36,218 bases of DNA from Paracoccaceae bacterium (lineage in GTDB: Bacteria > Pseudomonadota > Alphaproteobacteria > Rhodobacterales > Rhodobacteraceae). The notes under the pieces are model-generated. The model did not search any database. It saw only the letters and a program-made list of their open reading frames with translations, and had not been told where the DNA came from. Shown one piece after another: positions 25,642 through 33,813 of the stretch. Numbering within the stretch: position 1 is the first letter of the stretch; the number at the start of each line of letters is the position of its first letter. The stretch covers positions 1 through 36,218 of the forward strand of contig JAAXIY010000069.1 in the NCBI GenBank assembly GCA_012270125.1. The letters are read 5' to 3'. Position numbers and translations under genes: made by a program.

Positions 25642-26780
25642 TTGAATTTTTAACCCTACTTCAGGTTTTAGATAGCTCATTGCGCCTCGCGACACCTTTG
25701 TTGTTGGTATGCTTGGCAGGCTTATTTTCTGAACGTGCAGGTATTTTTGATATCGGCCTTGAAGGAAAACTTTTAGCTGCAGCCTTTGTCTCTGCAGCAT
25801 TTGCAGCAATAACAGGGTCTGTCTGGCTTGGTCTGTTAGCGGGAATTTTAGCATCAATTATGTTATCGTTACTACACGGACTAGCATCAATTACACTTCG
25901 TGGTGACCAAATCATATCAGGGGTAGCCATAAATTTTCTTGCAGCAGGATTGACCGTGGTGGTAGCACAAGATTTGTTTGGACAGGGTGGTCGGACACCA
26001 CCTTTAAAATCAGGCGGCAGGTTCGAACCAATAAATTTTCCAGGGGCTACTTCTTCAAAGGAAATGAATGAAGCAGGGCCATTAATGCAGTTTTATTCGG
26101 AACTCCTATCAGGACATTCTCTTCTTGTTTACGTCGCACTGCTTACGGTGCCTATTTCATGGTTTATACTATACAAAACGAGGTATGGACTTCGCTTACG
26201 CGCTGTTGGTGAAAACCCTGCTGCAGTCGATACTGCGGGAATATCAGTTAGAGGATTGCGATACAGTGCAGTAATTATCGGGGGTGTTTTATGTGGTATT
26301 GCAGGTGCTTATATCGCTACTTCTTTGCAAGCTAACTTTACAAAAGACATGTCTGCAGGTCGTGGTTTTATTGCATTAGCAGCACTAATTTTTGCAAAAT
26401 GGCGTCCTTGGTACGCTCTAAGCGCATGTTTATTATTTGGGTTTTTCTTTGCAGTAGACACTCGATTTCAAAATATTTTGCTACCCGCTTGGTTTCTAAG
26501 TGGATTTCTAATTCTTATAGCACTAGGGTTGCTAAGCTATGTCTGGAAGAAGGATTATTTAGATAAAGCTGTTCTTGGCGGTTTAGCCGTTGGAATTTCA
26601 ATCATTGCATTTTTGGTAATTTTCTCAGTATGGGACACCGGCACCAGTAGCCAAATTAAAATCCCAGTTGTTTTCATACAATCTCTTCCATATGTTCTGA
26701 CAGTCGTGGTTTTGGCGGGATTTGTTGGAAAAGCTATCCCTCCGCGAGCAGGCGGACAACCATACGTTAAAGAGCGTTAG
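25638..26780 (+). CDS. BMP-type nucleoside ABC transporter permease 2
   Basis: The 380-residue second permease forms the heterodimeric channel with the preceding one. It is strongly hydrophobic and has GIFDIGLEGKLLAAAF near the N-terminus, LRGDQIISGVAINFLAAGLT, and the coupling-loop sequence LRLRAVGENPAAVDTAGISV. It starts inside the previous stop (ATGA). It is longer at the C-terminus than the minimal permease, with two extra hydrophobic segments after about residue 300. No purine catabolism genes follow, unlike many related operons, so the physiological nucleoside is not fixed by context. Confidence 0.93.
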   Translation: MIEFLTLLQVLDSSLRLATPLLLVCLAGLFSERAGIFDIGLEGKLLAAAFVSAAFAAITGSVWLGLLAGILASIMLSLLHGLASITLRGDQIISGVAINFLAAGLTVVVAQDLFGQGGRTPPLKSGGRFEPINFPGATSSKEMNEAGPLMQFYSELLSGHSLLVYVALLTVPISWFILYKTRYGLRLRAVGENPAAVDTAGISVRGLRYSAVIIGGVLCGIAGAYIATSLQANFTKDMSAGRGFIALAALIFAKWRPWYALSACLLFGFFFAVDTRFQNILLPAWFLSGFLILIALGLLSYVWKKDYLDKAVLGGLAVGISIIAFLVIFSVWDTGTSSQIKIPVVFIQSLPYVLTVVVLAGFVGKAIPPRAGGQPYVKER

Positions 26781-26843
26781 CATATTATCTTTATGCTATT
26801 TCTAGATATTGCAAATACCTAATATTTCTGTCTAAAGGCAGCT

Positions 26844-27764
26844 ATGCAAATCTATCTCCCCATTGCCGAAGTTTCAGTCAACGCTTTCCTTTTACTTGGC
26901 TTGGGTGGCATTGTTGGTGTTCTTTCTGGGATGTTTGGTGTTGGTGGTGGTTTTTTAATGACCCCACTGCTTTTCTTTATTGGTATCCCTCCAGCTGTTG
27001 CAGTAGCAACAGAAGCCAACCAGATTGTTGCGTCTTCATTTTCGGGAGCGCTGGCTCATCTGAAACGGAAAACAGTCGACCTTAAAATGGGTCTAATTCT
27101 CTTGATAGGAGGCTTATTAGGCGCTGGACTAGGTTTGATTATTTTCAATTACCTCAAAAGTCTTGGACAAGTCGATTTGCTTGTTAAACTTTGCTACGTA
27201 GCTTTTTTGGGAATTATTGGAAGCCTGATGTTCATCGAAAGTTTGCGGGCACTTTTGAAAAAAGAAAATGGGTCAACACCAAAAAAAATTCGTAAGCAAA
27301 GAGGCTTTGCTCAACAATTACCTTTCAAAATGCGTTTCAGAACCTCGGGATTGTACATTTCTATAATACCTCCCATCTTTGTCGGAATCTTTGTCGGTGT
27401 CCTGTCAGCGATTATGGGCGTTGGCGGCGGTTTTATCATGGTACCAGCCATGATTTATATTTTGGGTATGCCAACAAAAGTTGTAGTGGGCACATCACTT
27501 TTCCAAATTATATTTGTTACGGGTTTTACCACATTATTGCACGCAACAACAAATTACACAGTTGACGTTGCTTTGGCTGTACTATTGCTTTTGGGCGGCG
27601 TAGTTGGAGCGCAGGTTGGAAGCCAGCTTGGAACTAGACTACGAGCAGAACAATTACGTATTCTTTTGGCACTGATGGTCATAGCAGTATGTTTGAAAAT
27701 TGCCCTAGACTTATTAATTATGCCAGGTGAGCTTTATTCAATTAGCAAAGCGAGCCTAAAATAA
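26844..27764 (+). CDS. TauE/SafE family sulfite/sulfoacetate-type exporter
   Basis: TauE/SafE proteins are inner-membrane carriers linked to export of sulfite or sulfonated products. The 306-residue protein shows the internal duplication typical of the family: GVLSGMFGVGGGFLMTPLL near residue 25 and GVLSAIMGVGGGFIMVPAM near 185, with about eight membrane segments. AAAGG precedes the ATG. The next gene starts on the last base of its stop (TAATG). The substrate cannot be read from sequence, but a predicted sulfite-releasing gene cluster lies about 4 kb downstream, so sulfite export is a reasonable guess. Confidence 0.88.
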   Translation: MQIYLPIAEVSVNAFLLLGLGGIVGVLSGMFGVGGGFLMTPLLFFIGIPPAVAVATEANQIVASSFSGALAHLKRKTVDLKMGLILLIGGLLGAGLGLIIFNYLKSLGQVDLLVKLCYVAFLGIIGSLMFIESLRALLKKENGSTPKKIRKQRGFAQQLPFKMRFRTSGLYISIIPPIFVGIFVGVLSAIMGVGGGFIMVPAMIYILGMPTKVVVGTSLFQIIFVTGFTTLLHATTNYTVDVALAVLLLLGGVVGAQVGSQLGTRLRAEQLRILLALMVIAVCLKIALDLLIMPGELYSISKASLK

Positions 27765-28519
27765 TGATTAGGCTTATCCTATTATTTTTGATATCAACTT
27801 CTTCCGCATTTGCAGAAAGTGTTGTGATTGGGATGGACAAAGAAAAAGTAGCCATAACGGCAACTTTTGATGGATCCCAAATTCTATTATTTGGAGCTGT
27901 TAAAAGAGATAAGCCGGCACCCATCGGCGATCTTCAAGTAATCGTTACGGTAGCTGGTCCTTCAGAGAGGATTTCTGTTCACAGAAAATCAAAAGTTTTA
28001 GGGATTTGGATGAATACAGAAACTGTAGAAGTAGACGCTGCACCCAGTTTTTATGCTGTCGCGACAAGCTCTAATTTTCTATCAACTATAAGTGATACAG
28101 AAGATCTTAGGTATAAAGTTTCTATACCCAGAGCAATTCGCTCCGTTGGTGCGCCTATGAATGTATTGGATGCTGTTTCGTTTTCAGAGGCCGTTATAAG
28201 GATTAGAAAAGAGCAAGGATTGTATAAATTGCTAGAGAATACGGTAGAGATCGACGAGCAAACCTTATTTCGAACCTCAATTGGCATGCCTGCGGATATA
28301 TCTGAAGGTGATTATACCGCGCGCATTCTCCTGACCAGAAATGGAAATGTAATTGATGAATTCTCTACTGTCATTGATGTAAGAAAAGTTGGTCTAGAGC
28401 GTCTGTTATTTAATATGTCTAGAGAAAACCCACTAGCGTATGGTCTTATGTCACTTGCGATTGCTATATTCGCTGGATGGGCAGCCTCGCTATTATTCAG
28501 ATTTTTCAGAACTACCTAG
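27764..28519 (+). CDS. TIGR02186 family protein, predicted membrane-anchored periplasmic partner of TauE
   Basis: The 251-residue protein has an N-terminal signal sequence (MIRLILLFLISTSSAFAES), a periplasmic domain of about 200 residues rich in predicted beta strands, and a C-terminal membrane helix (about 226-245: YGLMSLAIAIFAGWAASLLF) with a short cytoplasmic tail. It resembles the TIGR02186 family of conserved hypothetical proteins found beside TauE-like genes in Rhodobacterales and Rhizobiales. The one-base overlap with the exporter gene implies coupled synthesis, so an accessory role in the same process is likely. No catalytic motif is apparent. It converges on the SDR gene with a 4-base overlap. 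Confidence 0.78.
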   Translation: MIRLILLFLISTSSAFAESVVIGMDKEKVAITATFDGSQILLFGAVKRDKPAPIGDLQVIVTVAGPSERISVHRKSKVLGIWMNTETVEVDAAPSFYAVATSSNFLSTISDTEDLRYKVSIPRAIRSVGAPMNVLDAVSFSEAVIRIRKEQGLYKLLENTVEIDEQTLFRTSIGMPADISEGDYTARILLTRNGNVIDEFSTVIDVRKVGLERLLFNMSRENPLAYGLMSLAIAIFAGWAASLLFRFFRTT

Positions 28520-29283
28520 CGAGGAGCCATTCTTATTGCTCCATCAAGACGAATTACCTCTCCGTTTAACATATCGTTCTCAATGATATGACACACTAAC
28601 TGGGCAAATTCCTTTGGTTTTCCCAATCGTGATGGGAATGGTACCTGCCCTCCCAAAGACTCTTGAACTTCATTAGGCAGACTTTCCAAAAGTGGTGTCA
28701 GAAATAATCCCGGTGCAATTGAACAAACACGAACACCTTTATCAGAAAGATCTCTTGCCATTGGAAGTGTCAGTCCAACGACCCCACCTTTTGAAGCTGA
28801 GTAAGCAGCCTGACCTACCTGCCCATCATAAGCCGCAACAGATGCTGTATTTATTATTACGCCCCTTAAGCCATCCTCTGAGCACTTATCATTTTTTACC
28901 ATCTGAGCCGCACAGACAGAAGCCACATTAAAGGTACCAATTAAATTAATATTAATAACTTTGGCAAAAAGTTCACTTGAATGGGCCTCCCCTCGTGAAA
29001 CAGTTTTTGCTGCGGGACCTATACCAGCACAATTTACCGCGACCTGAATTCCTTCATTTTGCTTTGAAAAATCCAAGACTGCTTGGTTTACAGAATTAAC
29101 ATCCGATACATCAACTTCATAAAAGTCTGAATTTAATTCTTTTGCAATAGTTGAACCCTTATCAATATCTAGATCAAAAATAGCCACCTTTGCACCCATG
29201 GATGATAACATGCGCGCTGTTGCTTCACCTAAGCCAGAGGCGCCACCAGTAACTATCGCAGACAGTGTTCCATTTATTTCCAT
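28516..29283 (-). CDS. Short-chain dehydrogenase, HSD17B10-like 3-hydroxyacyl-CoA dehydrogenase
   Basis: The 255-residue classical SDR has the NAD loop TGGASGLG (12-19), aspartates after beta-2 (FDLDID) that favour NAD over NADP, NCAGIG, and the active-site SASVAAYDGQVGQAAYSASK type arrangement with YSASK. The C-terminal APGLFLTPLLESLP and PFPSRLGKP segments resemble type II 3-hydroxyacyl-CoA dehydrogenase (HSD10). It would oxidise short or branched 3-hydroxyacyl-CoA in fatty acid or isoleucine breakdown. The gene is divergent from a thioesterase gene. Substrate is inferred from similarity of pattern only; many SDRs share these motifs. Confidence 0.82.
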   Translation of the reverse strand: MEINGTLSAIVTGGASGLGEATARMLSSMGAKVAIFDLDIDKGSTIAKELNSDFYEVDVSDVNSVNQAVLDFSKQNEGIQVAVNCAGIGPAAKTVSRGEAHSSELFAKVININLIGTFNVASVCAAQMVKNDKCSEDGLRGVIINTASVAAYDGQVGQAAYSASKGGVVGLTLPMARDLSDKGVRVCSIAPGLFLTPLLESLPNEVQESLGGQVPFPSRLGKPKEFAQLVCHIIENDMLNGEVIRLDGAIRMAPR

Positions 29284-29328
29284 TGATCATCCTACAAAAT
29301 ATTTTTTATTAACAATATAAATCACTTT

Positions 29329-29357
29329 TTGATCTCAAGTTTAAATCCAATTGTAAT
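29329..29357 (+). promoter_or_regulatory. Possible promoter of the thioesterase gene
   Basis: TTGATC (29329-29334) and TGTAAT (29352-29357) are 17 bases apart, matching four and five of six consensus bases. The start would fall about 20 bases before the ATG at 29385. Confidence 0.42.
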
Positions 29358-29384
29358 TTGATATATTTGCACCAGGATACAGAA

Positions 29385-29819
29385 ATGACAAATGACACAC
29401 AACTTTGCCGAGTAGAATTTCCTACCTTTGTTCAGATGCCTACTAGATGGATGGATAATGATGCTTACGGTCACATGAACAATATTGTTCACTATGCTTT
29501 AATAGACACAGCCGTCACTGACTGGCAAAGAGACCACGGCTTCTTTAATAAAGAACATGCCGGATTTGAGTTTATGGTTGTCGAAAGTGGTTGCCGCTAC
29601 TTTTCAGAGGCGGCCTATCCAGACAAAATATCAGTTGGCTTAAAAATAAATAAAATTGGTAATACATCATGGATATATCAAGCAGGGCTTTTTCGAGAAG
29701 AGGATGATCCATGTTTCGCACTAGGGTTTTTTGCACAGGTTCTAGTAGACAGTGAAAATCGAAGACCCACACCAATTCCCAGCGAAATGCGTGATGCTCT
29801 AAAGTTATTAGAAACTTAG
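29385..29819 (+). CDS. Hot-dog fold acyl-CoA thioesterase (4HBT family)
   Basis: The 144-residue single hot-dog domain belongs to the 4-hydroxybenzoyl-CoA thioesterase/YbgC family. The active-site region TRWMDNDAYGHMNNIVHYALID contains the usual aspartate and the GHMNN turn; the C-terminal FAQVLVD and RRPTPIP segments are also typical. An upstream TTG at 29358 keeps the frame open, but ATG at 29385 is preceded by AGGA at good spacing and gives a normal N-terminus. It is divergent from the SDR gene, so a shared role in acyl-CoA metabolism is possible. The acyl substrate is unknown. Confidence 0.85.
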   Translation: MTNDTQLCRVEFPTFVQMPTRWMDNDAYGHMNNIVHYALIDTAVTDWQRDHGFFNKEHAGFEFMVVESGCRYFSEAAYPDKISVGLKINKIGNTSWIYQAGLFREEDDPCFALGFFAQVLVDSENRRPTPIPSEMRDALKLLET

Positions 29820-29863
29820 TTATTTAACTTTGAATTGGAGGACATTATTCCAAATGGATAGCC

Positions 29864-30949
29864 CTAGAAATTAACCACTTTTCCGGTTTCAGCAGAAACT
29901 TGTGCGGCATTACCCATTCTTACAGCCCAGATACCATCATTCAAAGTCACCTCTGGTGATTGATGTCCGTCTACAACACGCATAAATTTTTGATGTTGAT
30001 AAAACGTAGAGCCATTGTGATCACCTGCTTCTAATATCATTTCGTCTACGGGCACATCAAATTCTCTTAAACCAGACTTGTCTCTTGGACTAACAACTAT
30101 TTTTGGTATCGGAGGAGCACCAAGTTTCTTGGGCCAAAATCTAGCGGGGCCTGGAACAAAAGCTTCTATTTTACCTGTATCTCCAGTAATTGATATCTCT
30201 TCTTGATACTTTGCACCCTCTGCAAACATACACAATTCAAGCATGGCCCTCATATTATTTTCAAACTCAACAATTACATATCCATGATCCCAAATATCTG
30301 GCACCAAACCAGAGTAATTTTCTTTAAGATGATTAACGGCCTGCCCTCCACTAGCCATTATCTTGGTTGGGTTAGACCCGGTTATCAGCCTCATTAAATC
30401 AAAAAAATGGCAACATTTTTCCACAAATGTGCCACCACTGTTTTTGTTAAATCTATTCCAGTCATCGACTTTTGGAAGAAAAGGAAATCTATGTTCACGG
30501 ATAGAAAGCATTTTAATACCACCAGTCACATTATTTTGCCTTTTAATAAGTTCTGCTATGGGCGGCATATATCGATATTCCATAGCTACCCAAACAGGCG
30601 CACTATATTTGATTGAGAAGTTTTTTATTCTCTCCAAGTGTTTAATTTCAGTGAATAAGGGCTTTTCTACCAGTATGGGTCTATGAGGAATACCGGCCAA
30701 TTGTTCCAACTGATCCATATGGAGATGGTTTGGCGACACTATTAACCAACAATCAATATTTTCATCACTCAAAATTTTATCTAGGGAGTCATAAAACTTG
30801 GCGTTTGGAGCAAGTTTTTTTGCCATTTTCTGCATATTTATATTAGGTTCATAAATCGCATAAGCTATAGCGTCATTGATTAAATTTATGTTGCGAAGAT
30901 GCTCCTGTCCCATCATTCCACAACCTATAATTCCGTATCTTTTTATCAT
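29864..30949 (-). CDS. Gfo/Idh/MocA family protein; candidate NAD+-dependent sulfoquinovosidase
   Basis: The 361-residue protein has an N-terminal Rossmann domain with GIIGCGMMGQEH (7-18), the EKP motif (95-97) and a C-terminal alpha/beta domain with GGTFVEKCCHFFDLMRLITG (172-191), which includes the putative active-site K178 and H181. It has no signal peptide. Such proteins are usually sugar or inositol dehydrogenases, but families GH109 and GH188 use this fold and a tightly bound NAD+ to cleave glycosides. GH188 enzymes release sulfoquinovose and occur in Roseobacter clusters lacking GH31, which fits this context. The frame extends to 31075, but ATG at 30947-30949 has a perfect AGGAG and lies seven bases after the regulator gene. 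Dehydrogenase function remains possible. Confidence 0.8.
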   Translation of the reverse strand: MIKRYGIIGCGMMGQEHLRNINLINDAIAYAIYEPNINMQKMAKKLAPNAKFYDSLDKILSDENIDCWLIVSPNHLHMDQLEQLAGIPHRPILVEKPLFTEIKHLERIKNFSIKYSAPVWVAMEYRYMPPIAELIKRQNNVTGGIKMLSIREHRFPFLPKVDDWNRFNKNSGGTFVEKCCHFFDLMRLITGSNPTKIMASGGQAVNHLKENYSGLVPDIWDHGYVIVEFENNMRAMLELCMFAEGAKYQEEISITGDTGKIEAFVPGPARFWPKKLGAPPIPKIVVSPRDKSGLREFDVPVDEMILEAGDHNGSTFYQHQKFMRVVDGHQSPEVTLNDGIWAVRMGNAAQVSAETGKVVNF

Positions 30950-30956
30950 AATGCTC

Positions 30957-31658
30957 CTAACTGATACGCGCAGTATAGCGTGCAACCTTTGTATCGATCC
31001 AACTACGTGAAAACTCAACAGGCGCTCCAAATTGATCGTTCGCCAAACGCTCAATACAAACCGTCTCATTATCATGCGCTAATTTAAATTCCTCGGGTGC
31101 CCAAGAAGGAACTGGCAGTAAAGTCGCACTATCTTTAGCTGACATAATGCGCAAATTTAAAGTATCTTTATAAAAAAGATAAACTGACTGTGAAATTTGA
31201 TCAAATTTATGCCCATTAGTTTTCATAGAATCTAAGTGTATTTCTTCCAATACGCAGGGTTGGTCGTCGAGGAAACGTAATCGTCTAATCCGCAGGCACT
31301 TATTTGATTCTCCAAAAAACGGTGCAGTTTTTGGCTTCTGAACCAAATTGATATCTAAATTTTTTGCAGAAGGCAAACCTCCGCCATCAATTAATTCAAC
31401 TCTAAAAAACGAGTAAATAGAGTCAAACTTTGTATTGAATTTTACATAATTACCTGAACCATGCTTGCGAAATAGCGCACCTTTTTGTTCAAGGTCTTTT
31501 AAAGCTTTTCGCAATGTTCCAACAGAAATATTGAGTGACTTAGCTAAATTTCTTTCGGGCAAAAGACGTTCTCCATCCAATAAACGACCAGCTATAATTT
31601 CTCGCATAAGCATTTCGCTAATTTGGATGTATATTGGTAAAGAAGTAGCTTCAGACAT
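30957..31658 (-). CDS. GntR family (HutC/UTRA) transcriptional regulator
   Basis: The 233-residue regulator has an N-terminal winged helix-turn-helix (about 8-75: IYIQISEMLMREIIAGRLLDG, ERLLPERNLAKSLNISVGTL, and the wing GALFRKHGSGNYV) and a C-terminal UTRA ligand domain (about 85-230) of chorismate-lyase fold. Such proteins usually repress adjacent genes until a metabolite binds. Possible starts include GTG at 31694 and ATG at 31682; ATG at 31658 is preferred because it places MSEATSLPIYIQI directly before the first helix and leaves a GTGTA/TACAC repeat upstream. It is followed by the Gfo/Idh/MocA gene and divergent from the monooxygenase gene, so it probably controls both directions. Confidence 0.87.
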   Translation of the reverse strand: MSEATSLPIYIQISEMLMREIIAGRLLDGERLLPERNLAKSLNISVGTLRKALKDLEQKGALFRKHGSGNYVKFNTKFDSIYSFFRVELIDGGGLPSAKNLDINLVQKPKTAPFFGESNKCLRIRRLRFLDDQPCVLEEIHLDSMKTNGHKFDQISQSVYLFYKDTLNLRIMSAKDSATLLPVPSWAPEEFKLAHDNETVCIERLANDQFGAPVEFSRSWIDTKVARYTARIS

Positions 31659-31671
31659 GTTTAAACAACGT

Positions 31672-31694
31672 GTGTAATTCATAAATTGATACAC
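31672..31694. promoter_or_regulatory. Possible GntR operator between regulator and monooxygenase genes
   Basis: GTGTA (31672-31676) and TACAC (31690-31694) are exact inverted arms separated by 13 bases. GntR-family sites are typically built on GT...AC half-sites, and this one lies 14 bases before the regulator start and 53 before the divergent gene. The arms are short, so chance is not excluded. Confidence 0.35.
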
Positions 31695-31747
31695 TATTGA
31701 TTTACATAAGTTGGAATGCTACGCAAGATGTAAGATTAGGGGGAAGT

Positions 31748-32902
31748 ATGACCGTAGTACCAATTACATCTTCTGACTTAATGGCCGCGGAAGTTTCTTG
31801 GTTTTCAGCCTTGTGTTCGGACGATTACCAATTTTTAGGAATACCCGACGGTAACCTTCGTAGTTCGTGGGAGCATTGTAGTTCAATCGTCAAAGAAGCA
31901 GAAAACTATGGCTTTCGAAATATACTGTGCCCTTCTTCTTATCAGGTTGGACAAGACACATTAAGCTTTGTTGCTGGCTGCGCACCAATAACAGAAAAAA
32001 TTAACATGCTCGCAGCGGTAAGATGCGGAGAAATGCAACCCATAATGCTTGCTCGCACTATCGCCACTCTAGATCATATGATGAACGGTCGGTTAACCAT
32101 CAATATTATTAGTTCTGATTTTCCAGGAGAAAAGGCTGAAAGTGGGTATCGATATCAGCGCTCACGAGAAGTAGTGGAAATCTTGAAGCAAGCTTGGACC
32201 CAGGATGAGATTGATTATGAAGGTGAGATTTACAAGTTCTCAGGCCTTACAACAGAACCTTCAAAACCATTTCAAGTAGGAGGGCCATTACTTTATTTTG
32301 GTGGATATTCTCCACCAGCCCTTGAATTGTGCGGACAGCATTGTGACGTCTATCTGATGTGGCCAGAACCTAAAGAACAGATAATTGGAAGAATGAAATC
32401 TGTTAATGAAGTGGCTGAAAAATATGAAAGAACCCTCGATTATGGGCTGCGCGTCCATATGATTGTTAGAGATACCGAAGCAGAAGCAAAAGAGTATGCT
32501 GAATATATAGTATCAAAGCTTGAGGATGACTTTGGAAAAAAAATAAGAGAACGCGCTCAGGATAGCTCGTCATTGGGAGTCTCACACCAAGCAAAAAATA
32601 GAAAAATTGCTGATGAATTCGGTTACGTCGAACCTCATCTTTGGACTGGAGTTGGTAGAGCAAGATCTGGGTGTGGCGCTGCTATTGTGGGATCCACCGA
32701 TCAAGTGATGAGTGAATTAGAACAGTATCAAAAATTGGGAATCCGTTCTTTTATCCTGTCTGGGTATCCTCACCTTGATGAATGCAAACATTTTGGCTCA
32801 AAGGTCTTGCCAAATATAAAAACTTGCTCTTTACCGCATGAATATGGACGAGTTCCAGAAAGTACACCTTCAACTCCACTCGGGCTAGGAGAGCGCCACT
32901 AA
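31748..32902 (+). CDS. smoC: SsuD-like FMNH2-dependent sulfonate monooxygenase; probable sulfoquinovose monooxygenase
   Basis: This 384-residue luciferase-like monooxygenase closely follows the SsuD pattern: AAVRCGEMQPIMLARTIATLDHMMNGR in the TIM-barrel core (part quoted), INIISSDFPGEK, YFGGYSPPALELCGQHCDVYLMW, and the C-terminal TGVGRARSGCGAAIVG (mobile-loop region) and FILSGYPHLDE. SsuD cleaves the C-S bond of alkanesulfonates, giving an aldehyde and sulfite. Next to a YdhF-like reductase, a flavin reductase and a sugar importer, the closest known arrangement is SmoC of Agrobacterium, which turns sulfoquinovose into 6-oxo-glucose. The ATG at 31748 has AGGGGGA upstream; an earlier TTG-type opening is less likely. 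The next gene starts on its stop (TAATG). Simple alkanesulfonates remain alternative substrates. Confidence 0.82.
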   Translation: MTVVPITSSDLMAAEVSWFSALCSDDYQFLGIPDGNLRSSWEHCSSIVKEAENYGFRNILCPSSYQVGQDTLSFVAGCAPITEKINMLAAVRCGEMQPIMLARTIATLDHMMNGRLTINIISSDFPGEKAESGYRYQRSREVVEILKQAWTQDEIDYEGEIYKFSGLTTEPSKPFQVGGPLLYFGGYSPPALELCGQHCDVYLMWPEPKEQIIGRMKSVNEVAEKYERTLDYGLRVHMIVRDTEAEAKEYAEYIVSKLEDDFGKKIRERAQDSSSLGVSHQAKNRKIADEFGYVEPHLWTGVGRARSGCGAAIVGSTDQVMSELEQYQKLGIRSFILSGYPHLDECKHFGSKVLPNIKTCSLPHEYGRVPESTPSTPLGLGERH

Positions 32903-33792
32903 TGCAACGAACTAAAATCAGCTCATCGCTTACAATGTCACGTTTGGTCTATGGAATGTGGAGATTGGGTGATGACCAGGACACATCGCCTGAGCACGTG
33001 CGCAATAAAATATCAAGTTGTTTACATCAAGGAATAACCTCTTTTGATCAGGCTGATATATATGGTGGCTATGAAGCTGAAGAAATTTTAGGAAATGCAC
33101 TCAAAGGATCACATCTCCGTAAAGAAATGGAGATTGTTACTAAGTGCGATATTGTAGCACCAGTAGGCAGGTATAAGAGTGCTCGAGTAAAATACTATGA
33201 CACTTCAAGAGATCATATTTTAAAATCAGTAGACGCATCATTGAAGCTCATGGGCATCGACTATATCGACTTGCTTCTACTCCATAGGCCAGACCCGCTG
33301 ATGGATCACTTTGAAACTGGTGCAGCTCTTGATGAAATAATTGCATCTGGCAAAGTAAGAAATGTGGGTGTTTCCAACTTTAAGCCTTGGGATTGGAACT
33401 TATTGCAAGCTGCAATGAAGAATAAACTTGTTACCAATCAAATTGAATTAAGTGTGCTAGCACACGAGGGCTTTACAAATGGCGATGTAGCATTTCACCA
33501 AACTCATAATACTCCTATTATGGCTTGGTCTCCTTTAGCTGGAGGGGACTTATTTTTAAAATCAAATGAAAAGCTTTTAAATAGTCTGAGTAATATCGCA
33601 GATACATTTGGTGTCGAACCAAGTACAGTAGCAGTAGCCTGGCTTCTCGCACACCCTGCCAATATTCTACCCGTTCTAGGAACAAATTCTTTGTCACGAA
33701 TAGAAACAATTTCTCAGGCTTTAGATATCAAATTGGATAGACAAACCTGGTTTGAAATTTATACAACCGCGCTTGGACGCGAAGTTGCTTAG
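32902..33792 (+). CDS. smoB: YdhF-like aldo/keto reductase; probable 6-oxo-glucose reductase
   Basis: The 296-residue AKR has the catalytic tetrad D49, Y54, K81 and H128 (in FDQADIYGG, IVTKCD and LLLLHRPDPLMD). The C-terminal end shows the cofactor-binding pattern PVLGTNSLSRIETI. The overall sequence resembles E. coli YdhF. In the Agrobacterium sulfo-SMO pathway, SmoB is an NADPH-dependent AKR that reduces the 6-oxo-glucose released by SmoC to glucose. The start codon shares a base with the stop of the monooxygenase gene, so the two are translated together, which supports the paired role. The substrate assignment rests on this context. Confidence 0.82.
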   Translation: MQRTKISSSLTMSRLVYGMWRLGDDQDTSPEHVRNKISSCLHQGITSFDQADIYGGYEAEEILGNALKGSHLRKEMEIVTKCDIVAPVGRYKSARVKYYDTSRDHILKSVDASLKLMGIDYIDLLLLHRPDPLMDHFETGAALDEIIASGKVRNVGVSNFKPWDWNLLQAAMKNKLVTNQIELSVLAHEGFTNGDVAFHQTHNTPIMAWSPLAGGDLFLKSNEKLLNSLSNIADTFGVEPSTVAVAWLLAHPANILPVLGTNSLSRIETISQALDIKLDRQTWFEIYTTALGREVA

Positions 33793-33813
33793 TGACTGTG
33801 GAAGTAGAGTTAA

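Noticed and set aside
25983-26003. GGTGGT/ACCACC inverted repeat in the second nucleoside permease gene
   Set aside because: It is short, with eight pairs including one G-U, and explained by ordinary Gly-Gly and Pro-Pro codons; much weaker than the repeats in glnD and trpS.
29837-29873. Six-codon reading frame after a GGAGG sequence downstream of the thioesterase
   Set aside because: Spacing to the ATG is too long and the peptide is too short to support as a gene.
30950-31075. 42-residue N-terminal extension of the Gfo/Idh/MocA protein
   Set aside because: It runs into the GntR coding sequence; ATG at 30949 has an ideal AGGAG and starts just before the Rossmann strand.
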